DNA of 64,000 nucleotides from NCBI GenBank assembly GCA_030490835.1, contig CM059971.1, positions 37,434,012 through 37,498,011 of the forward strand, given 5' to 3'. The notes beneath the pieces were generated by a model, which saw only the letters and a program-made list of their open reading frames with translations, ran no database searches and was not told the origin of the DNA. Positions 38,066-49,256 of the stretch are shown in pieces. Made by a program: the position numbers and the translations under genes. How positions within the stretch are numbered: the stretch's first letter is position 1; every line of letters starts with the position of its first letter. The stretch comes from Annona cherimola. Lineage: Eukaryota; Streptophyta; Magnoliopsida; Magnoliales; Annonaceae.

Positions 38066-38314
38066 GGGGTGTATTTGACAATTAAGAAAACTTGGTTAAC
38101 ATAAAACTTCTCAATTAAACTTTTCACTCTTTATAACTATCTTATTTTCTAATCATTTTTTACGTCTTTTAATACAAGTATTCTACTTTTTAGTCATCTT
38201 TTTCACAATTACATTTACAATTATTTTGTTTATTTCAATTTTATTTTCCTTACTCTTGATTATTATCTTTAATATGTCTTATTACGTTTCTCATTTTAAA
38301 AAGTTTTACAGCAA
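38066..38314 (-). mobile_element. Tourist-like MITE, copy B (inverted)
   Basis: It begins GGGGTGTATTTGAC. Read on the minus strand it matches the family seen at 23291 and 54338 (AAAACTTTTTAAAATGAGAA, ...AGTAAGGAAAATAAAATTGA). Its inner terminus is missing where copy C abuts it. Confidence 0.7.
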
Positions 38315-38599
38315 GGGTGTGATTGGGAAGTGATAAAATTTTTGTATAAAAAGACTTTTGGTGTAAAAGTTCTTAAAATGAGAAAAAACATTGTGATATA
38401 ATAGGGTTAATGATGAGAAGTAAAAAGAAAAAAGTTAAAATAGATATATTAGTCATACGATGAGTAGTGTGGAAATTAAAAAAAAAAAAAAAAAGTAAGA
38501 TAAATGCATAGAAAGATTTAAAAAATAATTAAAGAAATAAGACAGTTGTAAAAAATGAGAAGTTCTAAATTGAAAATTTTTTGGTGTAAATAAACACCA
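38315..38599 (+). mobile_element. Tourist-like MITE, copy C
   Basis: It starts GGGTGTGATTGGG and ends AAACACCAC, with the family body (TGTGATATAATAGGGTTAAT, AAAGTTAAAATAGAT). It lies back-to-back with copy B, so the pair forms a large imperfect inverted repeat. Confidence 0.75.
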
Positions 38600-38869
38600 C
38601 AAATTTTTTTTCTTTCAAAAGTTTTATCAATATCTAGCACACTATTATGAATTCGTATTATTTCCGTTCACATGAGCCTTCAAGTTTAAGTCTGAATGTA
38701 ACCTCTCTTAGGATGTTATTCTTATCTGTCCACCTTCTGTGAGGAGCGCGACTTACAGTGGCAAGGGATGCGAGTGAATTTCTGCAGTGAGTTTCTCCAG
38801 CTCCAAGGTACCCATCCAGAGTCTTGACTACACGGATGTTAATAGTCATGGTCAATTCATTAATCCGCT

Positions 38870-39560
38870 CATCTAACTCGTTTATAAATGGATAATACCC
38901 CATAGTTTCACTGAAATTGCATAATAGCCCCATGAATTTTATTAGGGGGGGTATTATGCAATTTCGGTAAAATTATGTGAGTGATATGCAATTTGTGAAA
39001 CTACGTATATCTGCAAATAGTATCAAACTATGTGGATATATATATTAAGGTGCAGTCTGCTGTAAAATGGACCCCACACATATTAGATTGTAATGAAACT
39101 TTATATACTCATTTATCCATATATAAATTATACTTTAGACGGTTTAGATATTGAAAAAATCACTTTAAACTTGATATTTACATTAAACTATTTTATTACG
39201 TTGATTTTGCACCATTTTAAGATGGGGACTACGCACATGTTGGATTTGGATGAAAATTGATATGCTAATAAAGTGAACAATTCTAAATACAATGGGTAGA
39301 GTGGATTTTCTATTTATGATCAAGTGGGGCCCACAGTGCATGGACTGCACCGTGCAGTCGCATGCACTGGAATATTTCCCATATATATATATATATGCAA
39401 ATTAACAATGAGGACATTTTCATCATTTTCCAAAATATCAAGTAAGCATTAACAGCAAGTAATAGCGTGGGGTAATGCGCAATTTTTGTGAAACTATGTG
39501 GGGTTATATACAAGTCGTGAAACTATGTGGTTATATCTACGATTAGCGTCAAATTATGTG
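38870..39560 (+). mobile_element. repeat element with 'GTGAAACTATGTGG' motifs, interrupted by a MITE
   Basis: Non-coding sequence in which variants of GTGAAACTATGTGG and TATGCAATTT recur on both sides of the element at 39049-39351, and an inverted echo (CCCCATAGTTTCACTGAAAT) starts it. It appears to be a host element for that insertion. Confidence 0.5.
39049..39351 (+). mobile_element. MITE with GGTGCAGTC / GGGGCCCAC ends
   Basis: The left arm GGTGCAGTC...GGACCCCAC and the complement of the right arm GGTGCAGTC...GGGCCCCAC agree at both outer and inner parts. The body carries GGTTTAGATATTGAA-type sequence also seen near 29540 and, inverted, near 60970, so this is a dispersed family. Confidence 0.6.
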
Positions 39561-40339
39561 GGTATATATACAAATTACTCATAAAATAAGGATGCGTTTG
39601 AAATTTCAGAATCTAAGGCTTATTTCCATGATTATTGGATAATTGTATGCGTATATAAATATCTGAATTAAAAGTTCCAAATAGGATTTTACCCATGCAC
39701 ATTAATTCCAGAACGTAGATTGTGGCTAAAAGTGAAAATCTGATTGAAGTTTTAGATTTTCGGTACGTTGTTAAATTTTATTCAGATTCACCAGCCATGT
39801 ACATGTACGTGATATCGTATGCACGTTTATTTTTTAGCTTTACATACTTGCTGGAATGGTACTACGGTCTAATTCTTGGTTAACTTACTTATTTATTTGA
39901 TTATTCCATGTAAGAAAATTATGTACAGGGACTTATTTACATGCATTCAGTCTGCACCAAAATTGTTATGCAGACGCTTAATCCTGCTGTCGATTTCAGC
40001 AGGCGAAACTTGAGCCTTTGGATCTTCGATGCATGTAGATTTTCAATATTAAATATATAATAAATATTATATTATATCATAGGTAAGTAACAAAAGTGAA
40101 ATAGTTAAAGCCGTAAAAGCTTTGGAGATTGATTCTTGCCACCGGTTTATTTTTGGCAATTTCTGTTGCAATGCAACTATTCACAAATGGATGCAACTCT
40201 TTTAATTATTTGAAACTCAAATAATGAAACAGCATCAATATATGTCGAAAACGACATGACTGGTGCAATTGGCCGTGAATTATTAAAAGGTGCAACGGTT
40301 TGAAGGGGTGTAGCGGATGAAATGTGCCATTACAAAAGC

Positions 40340-40348
40340 TATAAATAG
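40340..40348 (+). promoter_or_regulatory. TATA box of the copia 5' LTR
   Basis: TATAAATAG in the context GCTATAAATAGAGA, a canonical core promoter, about 300 bp into the LTR. Confidence 0.6.
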
Positions 40349-41099
40349 AGATCATTCGGGTAGATTTCATTCATTCCACTCCTCTCCCACCAAAACATGT
40401 TGTAGTGTCCGATTAAAGACATTCCCTTGCTCTCATCTTAATTCAGACATAGTGTATCCAAGTTGCTAATTTGAAAAATTGTCATATTATTTTAAAATTC
40501 TCTCCATTTAACCAAGAATTTTGTTTTCGAGTGTTCGTGTGCTTAGAAAAGGTGTTGCTTCCTATTCTAGTTTGAGTTTCACTTTTTGTATCCTGTGAGC
40601 AACTGCAAAATTACCCTAAGAAGCAAATAAAGTAGCAAGATTATCTTAAGGAAAGTGATGTCGTAACATGCCTAAATTGAAACTTGGTTTTATTTTCACT
40701 TTTCTCACTTTCCTTAATTTTATCTTTTTTGTATTTTGCCCCAACATTTTTAGCCAATTTTTTTCCAGTCTTGTCCCATTTCTTTTACTTAAAAATGGCC
40801 CCCTAAGCATCCATCCTACCTACAAAGCCTAATGTCCCAAGATTGGACTGTTGTATCAATATCAATTTTAAAAAATAGAAACAACAGCTTCATTTTTTTC
40901 TAACTCGAATTAGAGTTGTGTACGTCCTCACCATGCTAAGACCTAAAGAAAAAGAAGATGAAAAGCTGCAAGATCAACGTTGACGAGCAAAGTAGGACAT
41001 ACACAACTATATTTGAAAAGGACACATCATTGACATGTTATCCAACTTGCTGTTTGAAGTATACTAAGATACAAATATAGCCAAAGAAATATGAGATTC

Positions 41100-44000
41100 T
41101 CTTCTACACAAATATAGTACTGATGATGCAAGTGTCAAATGCTTTCTAGTAAGCGATTTTCTTAACTATACTACGACTGACGATAAATCAATCCTTGATC
41201 GAGTTAATGAGATTGAACATATCGTCATCAACTTGGGTCATAAGGCAGTAAGATGGATGAATCTATTTTTATTGCCGTAGTTATTGAGAAATTGTCACCT
41301 AGTTGGAATAACCACCGCAAAAGTCTAAAACAAATGAAAGAATTCATGAGTTTAGATGATGTTACTCTGAATCTTTGTATTGAAGAAAAATCAAGAAAAA
41401 AAAGAAGAGCAATTTCTTACTAAGGCCCATGTAGTTAAAGTACCAAATTAGGTGACCAATGTCACAACCTTTTAAAATGTCTAAATTAAATACCAAAAAG
41501 ACCATGACTAAGAAGAAGAAAAAGGGACCTTGCTTTTATTACAAGAAAATGAGTCATTTGAAAAGCGAGTGTAGACTTCTCAAAAGAAAGAATAATACTC
41601 AGTTTGGATCATATCAAAGAAAAGGTCCAAAGACCCATTTGACTGAGCGACATTTTGTTGCAATGATTTCTAAAATTTATATAGTAAGTAATGACAAAGC
41701 TCGTGGCTTGATTCTGAAGCTACTAGACATGTTTGCAAAGACAGAAGCCTATTTAAAACCTATGAAACTAATAAAAATAAAAATAAATTATTCACGGGTA
41801 ATTATTCTACTACCAAGGTGAAAGGGTTAGCAACCGTGATCCTAAAATTGACTTCAGAAAAATCACATACTCTCACGAACGTACTTCATGTACCAGAAAT
41901 ACACAAGAATCTTACCTCAGTTAGTCTTCTTGATAAGTATGGTTTCAAATAGGTATTTGAGTCGGATCAAATTATTGTAACCAAAAGAGGTGTATTTGTC
42001 AGCAATGGCTATGTTGTAAATGGCATGTTTCGCCTAAACGTCAATAATGAATTATCATCTTCTGCTTATATTGTGGACTCTTTTTCTATATGACATGGTA
42101 AACTAAGTCATGTTAATTTTCATAATATTGACAATATGATGAAATTAGGTTTAATTCCTAGATCACCTAATGAATTTTCAGATAAGTGTAAAATATGTGT
42201 TCAATCTAAAATCACTAAAAAACCATTTCAAAAAGTAAAAAGAAATTCTGAATTATTAGGTTTAATTCATTTAGATATTTGTCATATGCAGAACACATTA
42301 ACAGGAGATGGAAAGAAATACTTTATAACTTCCATAGATGCTTTTAGTAAATATTTTATGTGTATTTATTGAGAACTAAAAACAAAGTCTTAGATAAATT
42401 TAAATCTTATAAGGCTGAAGTTGAAAATCGACTTGGAAAAATAATGAAATCCTTAAAATTAGATAAAGGAGGTGAATATTTATCAAGTGATTTTAATGAT
42501 TTTTGTGAAAATATGGGAATTATTTGCCAAATAGCAACCCCATATACACATCAACAAAATAGAACTGCAAAAAGAAAAAACAGAACTTTAGTAGCAATGG
42601 TAAATTTAATATTAATTAATGCAGACCTAAGTAAAGGCTGGTAGGGCAAAGCGTTATTAATAGCTTGTCATATTCTGAACAAAATTTTCAACAAGAAAAC
42701 TAAAGCTACTCTCTATGAATTATGGAAAAATAAAATACCTAAGAGTATTTGATTGTAAAGATTTAGTAAGATTACCTAATCCTAAAAGAACAAAATTAAA
42801 ACAAAAGGGAATAGAACGCATATTTATAGGTTATGCAATCAATAATAAAGCTTATAGATTTGTGGTGGTAAAGTCTAATAATCTAATTCAATAGAATATC
42901 ATTATTGAATCCCAAGATGCTGACTTTTATGAAAACACTTATAAGTCAATACCTAGACTTGATCAAACTGATGAAATTTATTCTCAACCATTGAATAAAT
43001 CTATAGTTGATAATTTTATACGTGTAGAAAAATCTATAGAAAATGATAATGTAAGAAGAAGTAAATGAGCGAAAAAAGATGGCTATAATCATTTCGGGCC
43101 TAATTTTCAGTTATACCTTGTAGAGGGATCCAGAGATAAAATAAGTGAATAATACATGATTGTGTTTCGTACCAAAGGGGATCCATCTATTTATGAAGTG
43201 ATCATGAAATCTTCAGATGTATCATATTGGAAACAATCTATCCAAGATGAAATAGATTCTATAATGAAAAATGATACATGGACATTAGTTGATTTACAAT
43301 ATGGGCCTAAACATGTAAGCTGCAAATGGATATTTAAAAAGAAATTAAAAGTTCATGATTCTATTGATAAATTTAAAGCTAAATTAGTAGTTAAGGAGTA
43401 TATACAAAAGAAAGGTATTGATTTCTTTAAAACTTATATTCCAGTGGCTAGAATTTCAATTATTAAGTTATTAATGGTTTAGCATCAATTTATCATTTTG
43501 AAATTTACCAAATGGATATAAAAACTGTTTTCTAAATGAAGATTTAGATGCTAAAATTTATAAGGAACAACTTGAAGGATTTGTTTTACCTGGACAAGAA
43601 AAGAGAGTTCGTAAATTAATTAAATCTTTATATGATTTGAAACATACACCTAAGCAACGACATCAAAATTTTGATCAAATTATGTTAACAAATGGTTTTA
43701 AATTAAACCAGTTAGATAAATGTATTGATAGTAAATTTGTTGCCAATAGAGGTATCATTGTTTGCTTATATGTTGATGATATACTCATATTTGGTACTAA
43801 CCATGAGATTATTGTAGAAACTAAAAGTTTTCTGTCAGTTAATTTTGATATGAAAGATATAGCCAGAGCCGATGTCATCCTTGGCATCAAAATCATAAGA
43901 GATGGTAATGTATTTCTCTTTCTTGATCTCATTACATTGAAAAAATACTCAAACGGTTTAGTCATTTTAATGTTGGTATATCCTCAACTCCTTTTGATCC

Positions 44001-44420
44001 TAATGTCAAGTTATGTAAAAATGATGGTAGATCTATAGATGAGCTTGAGTATGTTAAAGTGATAGAAAGTTTAATGTATGTTGTGTTGTATTATACCAAA
44101 TATTATTTTCGTTGTAGGTGTACTAAGCGGATTCACTAATAATCCAATATATATATATATATATTGGAATGCAATTTATAGGATTTTGAAATATTTGAAA
44201 AAGATCATTGACTATGAATTACATTTCAATAGTGAATCCACTGTACTAGAAGGATACAATAATGCAAGTTAGATTTCTGATACCAAAGAATCTATATCCA
44301 CTACTGGCTGGATTTTTACTATTGGAGGAGTCGCTATTTCATGGGCTTTCAAAAAGTAAACTTGCATTACGCATTCGATCATAGAGTCTGAGTTCCTTTT
44401 TTGCCTGCAACAGGAAAAGA
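41100..44420 (+). pseudogene. copia gag-pol remnant
   Basis: Broken by many stops and frameshifts. Gag ends in a knuckle where a Cys has become Tyr (GPCFYYKKMSHLKSEC, about 41529-41575). The integrase (about 42100-42644) shows GKLSHVNFHNID, CKICVQSK and GLIHLDICHM, and further on TPYTHQQN where the catalytic Glu site lies. The reverse transcriptase (about 43156-43970) begins WKQSIQDEIDSI and keeps its YVDD catalytic box (43769-43780). RNase H-like coding (STTGWIFTIGG) follows near 44300. An intact copy would carry out reverse transcription and integration of the element; this one cannot. Confidence 0.85.
44147..44164 (+). repeat. (AT)n microsatellite inside the copia pol
   Basis: Nine AT dinucleotides that disrupt the coding region. 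Confidence 0.9.
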
Positions 44421-45394
44421 GACAGAGTGGCTTAGAAATTCGTTACTTGAAATTCTTATTTGGCCTAAGCGAATGCCTCCCATTTATTTACATTATGATA
44501 ACTAAGCAACCCTGTCTAGAGCATACAATAAGACTTACAATAGTAAGTCTCGACATATTGCATTAAGACACAATTATATAAGACAGTTGCTCCAAGATAG
44601 AATGGTTAATATTGATTTTGTAAGATCAAATGAAAACTTGGTGGACTAGTTTACAAAAAGCCTTATCAGAGAAATGGTCTGGAAAACATCGAAAGGAATA
44701 GGATTGAAATCCACATCTAGGAGTTGTAAGGCTTATAAGCACTGGTTATATTTATAATTTTGCATCCCTCATGTGATACTTGGTTCCAGTAACGTATTTA
44801 TGAGATTAAGTGTTTTATACTCTTAATGAATCTAAAACCATTGTGTTAGAATATTTTGCTATAGGGTACTTTAAATAGATCCACCTATATGAGTGTTAGA
44901 AGTGAAAATGCTTCTCTCTGCAGAGTGTGGATTCACTCTGAGGTGCTCATGAAACTGGAATACTAACACGTGGTCATAACGTGTCACCTTTTAGGACACT
45001 TATGTATTTTAAAATCTTATATGTGTGATATGTCCGATTTATCATATCGGGTCGACGGTTCAAAGTCTTGGCTACTATATACCTCAGTAAGTCATTGTAT
45101 TGTCACTGAGTAAAAGTTCAAATTTACCAAATACTTTATTTATGTACGAGATTTCCTTGGTTTAATAGAGTTAATTTAAATTTTGAAAATGACGGAAAAA
45201 TGTTGATATTTTCAATATCATATTATATTCTTAGACAAAGTAACAAAAGTAAAATAGCTAAAACAATAAAAGCTTTGGAAATTATACAACAAATTATGGG
45301 ATCGATTCTTACCACCGGTTTATTTTTGGCAATTTTTGTTGCAATGCAATATATAATTATTAATTTTTTTGAATAATGTGTAGCATATGTAAAG

Positions 45395-46420
45395 CAATGT
45401 TGTCAGAACTGAACCGGTGATTGAACCAGTAAAGGAACTAGTCTGATTCTAACCGGTTCGACCGGTTAATCGAACCTGTGACGTCAGATGATATATTTAT
45501 GATGTCATAAATATTAAATTTTTTAAATTTTAAATAAATATATTGATAAAATTATATTTTCATAAATCCTAAATATATATGTTAGTTTTAAGAACCATAA
45601 TATAAGTACAAAACATGAAGGAAAAAATTAATAGCAAGTTTTAAAAAATCTTTAAGCATGAATTTTAGAAAAATTAACTACATTAACTAACCTAAAAAAC
45701 TTAAACTTGTAATAAGTCATGACCGTTGTTGCTTAGTTGTTGGTTCTTGAATTCTTCCAGTTTATTTCAGTACCTTGATGAATTGCTATAAACATACCTA
45801 GCAAAATTTTTAATCCAGGTATATTTAATGTATAAATTAAATTTTACTATTTTTTGAGACACGTTTTTTAATGTTTAATCACAATGATAGTTTAGTATTT
45901 TTAGTCATTTCGAAGAGTTAAAATTATTAAAATACCCCCATATTTCAAAATCATATGTATATATCTCCAAAAATAGAAAAACTTAGTATATAAATTAAAA
46001 ATAATTAAATTAATAATTTTATAAAAAAAAAAACAAAAACATTTAAAAAATGGTTATAGATTGTAAAGATATGTGAAATTCATTCGCTTTTCATGAAAAC
46101 CTATGGGTTATATACTGGGTATAGATTGTAGATTTGTAAAGCAAAACCTACTCGCGATAAGGGATCGAAGCCATGAAAACCCGTGCGGGGGAAATGCAGA
46201 TCTATAAATCTCGAAGCGAGGGAGCAACAAAGAAAACAGCCGATGCATTGCTTCCATTTCTGCCATGTAGATTCATTCGTTTTTTATTTTTTTATAGATA
46301 AAACCATCCGACCGGTCGAATCCGGTTAAACCGCCGGTTCGCCGGTTTTATATAAATGAACCGAACCGGGGGGGGTATTGAACCGGAAACTGGACCGGTT
46401 CCCGGTCCGACCAGCCGGTC
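45395..46420 (-). mobile_element. TIR element with ACCGGTT ends, copy 2 (inverted, end-truncated)
   Basis: Its left end CAATGTTGTCAGAACTGAAC and the adjoining ACCGGTT block, then TGACGTCA and ATTTATGATGTCATAAATAT, match the right end of copy 1 in reverse. Its right end (CGGGGGGGGT..GGTTCCCGGTCCGACC) matches copy 1's left end but stops before the terminal TTCTTACAACA. The interior differs: a central part (about 46130-46270) is richer in G and C and does not resemble the one in copy 1. The flanks ATGTAAAG and GTGAAAAG are similar at 6 of 8 sites, so they may be a worn duplication. Confidence 0.7.
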
Positions 46421-47800
46421 GTGAAAAGCATATATAAGTTCAAATTTCATGTATTTTCTGAAACCATAAATAAATACACAAATAAACATGATAAAGGGTT
46501 TGGGTTTAAGAAAAAAACATCTTTTAAAATTTGAAAACCAAAGGGTAAGCACTAGTAACTCAGTCAGCATTGAATCATTATTCAGAACAGAATATTGTAA
46601 ATGGTATTTAAAAAATATTTTTTACATATAAAAAGCAATGGAATTGTTATTTAGGTATCAAACAACCTTATTGTATGTTATCAATTTTCATTACCTTAAG
46701 CATCATCATTTACGATCTCCAGGAGTATAAAAGGCAAGAAGTTTATACAAAAGGCAACGAAACCTTCTGGTTCAATTCGAATTTTTTTATGAACTACGGC
46801 AATAATAGAAACTGCTAAGCTGGCAGGGAAAAAATTGTTAATCTAAATATATTTAATGTTTGAATGAAATTTTAACATTTTTAGCAATACGTAATATTGT
46901 TTCGAATTTTTAAACATAAAGGTATTTTTAGTCATTTTCAATAGTTCGAAATCACTTGAAAAATATATACACATCTCCAAAAATAGTAAAACTAAATTTG
47001 TATATTAAATATATTTAAATTAACAAGTTTATACAAAAAAAAGCAAAGAAAGTAGCTTTTTAAATAGGTTTCTTGGGACGGGCTAAGCCATTGCTTAGCC
47101 TAGGTTAATAAGATCATACCTCACCATCTAATACATGATGTTATAGGACTGCATCATAAGATTACAGGAACCTTTTGACGATTTCGGCTTAATTGTTGAG
47201 TTGCACCCTTCACCGAAAGCCTTGATTAGACATACCTTATCATGAATTAAATCGATGAAATCTTCATAAACGAAAGTCGAGTAGTGCAATGTCTATCAGT
47301 CAATCTACCTAAATGTTCCTCAAAAACTTACAGATCAGCAGAGCAATTAATACTGGCTCCCCTTCGTGGCATGCACGCTACCTCAACATCTCTTTCTATT
47401 TTTTTTATTTTCTTTTTCCATTGCCCATGCCATTTTCATTTCTCCAAATTCATACTAGGCTTTGATCCTCCAATTGGAAATAAAAAATTAGTGGAGACTG
47501 GAGACCATAGTGGGTGGAAATAAATAGTTGGTAGAGACTGGAGATTGTGTATGAATGCCCAACCCAAGAATTCCCCATGGACAAGAACATGGAATTCATA
47601 CTGAATTTTCTCAACCCCCCTAGATTAATCACTTTTTTGTCATTTTTTTCCAAGAATGATGCATCTTCTGGTAATAGAAGTTCCAGGTTTCCACCAGCTC
47701 CCCCAAAGTTTTCTAAAAGTATGAGAGTGGTAATTGAGGCATTCAAATGGTTGATAACGCAAAAAGAATGAGGATGGGATTATATCTCACACCAGCAGGT
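46421..47800. other. repeat debris, no gene recognised
   Basis: About 46850-47060 repeats an AT-rich segment (ATCTCCAAAAATAG, then AAAACTAAATTTGTAT-like) found also near 45960-46020 and around 61900/62490. A short GGGCTAAGCC/GCTTAGCC palindrome lies near 47080. No coding potential was judged real. Confidence 0.5.
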
Positions 47801-47849
47801 CATCAACCAGAAGAGAGGCAATAACAAAAAGGAAGAACTCCACAAGAGA

Positions 47850-48191
47850 TCGCAGGGTAAAAATTTGAAACTGCTGAACTTCGTATATGGGTGTAACATG
47901 CAACAAAAGCAGCGAATTAATAGTAGGAAAGAACCTTTTTATGACATTAACTGCACATGCTAATCAGCCAGGTCATGGCAAGGCTGACAGCAGAACACAC
48001 TACGGGTGCACAGCCCTTCAAATAGTATGTGATCCAGCAGCCTTCTTCAAAACTCTGTGCAAAACTCCACAAACTTGGCATACGTTCCTTCAGTTCACTT
48101 ACAGACAAATTGCAATCCCTAGAAACAGCAACGAAATTCTGATCAGAGACTTTTGAGTGTTTGAGGGAAGATATTGTTTCCAAAAGGCCAC
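47850..48191 (-). other. probable last (3' UTR) exon of the FAM91 gene
   Basis: The minus-strand acceptor CATTGCAG|GTGGCC ends at 48192 and pairs with a strong donor AATTAAG|GTAAGA at 49111, 145 nt beyond the FAM91 stop codon. The 920-bp gap would be a 3' UTR intron. The exon's lower limit is uncertain because no poly(A) signal stands out. Confidence 0.4.
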
Positions 48192-49256
48192 CTGCAATGA
48201 TGACAAGAGCATCAACATCATAAATGAAAATTCAGTGTCTAAATTATCACTTCCCATTTAACATACAACAACAACTTAAATTAGACATTATGGATTCTTT
48301 TTAAAAATCTACAACAAAAAAGTCTTCAATCAGCACTTACATGATGTTAGCGAAACCAAACTTCTTTCTTTTTCTTTTTCCTTAAAATTTGATTCTCATA
48401 CTATTTTCTCGTCCTTGTAAGTAAAGACTATTTCCTTCCCATTTCAGAGTAAATATATTCTGAAGTAATGGCAATTTCACATGAGATTTACAAATACGGT
48501 CCAAACCGCCAGAGTATCCGCCATGATAGGCCTCAGCCAAAACATCTAAGAAGCTGTTATTTTGGATTCAGAATACATCTAAACATTGTATTGGTAACGT
48601 TTACCAACTTGTAGCTATATGGAAACTACAAGTCTCATACTCCAATCTGAAGTCCGAACCAGTTAAAACTAACTAGGTCAATTCTTACGTTTTCCACAAT
48701 ATATATTACATTTTCCAAAATCAACCATATCTATTCGACAATCATCATACTTTTTTATTTATATGTCACACATATATGTTATCATTTACAGCTCCTACGA
48801 TAAGTGCTCCTGCTCCCATTACCCACGTACTCAATGCATGACCTATTCAAATAGGCCCAAAATAAGAAAAATAATCCTACCTGCATATACCATAACATTC
48901 TATCCAGAGTCTCTAACCGATTATTCAATTCTCTCTTTTCTATTTCTTTAGAAAGTCCCTAGATTTGGACAATATCTAATCTTCATACCCTCATATTTTC
49001 CAATGACATGCAGTCGATGACTTAATATTACAATTCCAATCCTTCAAGATAATTCAAGTATAATCAACAGAATGTATTTTTTCTTAGAGAGTATTTGACA
49101 AGACATCTTACCTTAATTGTTGGCCAGGTCAAAGGAAATAGATTGTCAAGCAAGTGTACATTCACACAGAGATCAGATGGATTAGGACCAATTTTCGGCT
49201 TCTAGAGACATCAACACGTTTACAATGAATAGATGGATGTGAATGAATAGATCAAA

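Larger units (their letters stand above)
40034..45350 (+). mobile_element. decayed Ty1/copia retrotransposon with LTR remnants
   Basis: The 5' LTR starts TGTAGATTTTCAATATTAAA at 40034; its first ~150 bp recur at 45201-45350 (TGTTGATATTTTCAATATCA, then AAGTAACAAAAGT, AAAGCTTTGGA, ACCGGTTTATTTTTGGCAAT). Those mark the paired LTRs; the 3' LTR is cut off after ~150 bp. Order inside (gag, zinc knuckle, integrase, then reverse transcriptase, RNase H) is Ty1/copia. The LTR pair has diverged clearly, so the insertion is old. Confidence 0.85.

Noticed and set aside
47284..48183. Frames on both strands between the repeats and FAM91
   Set aside because: Those near 47.9-48.2 kb overlap the probable FAM91 3' UTR exon; those near 47.3-47.8 kb have no similarity. 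No separate gene is supported.
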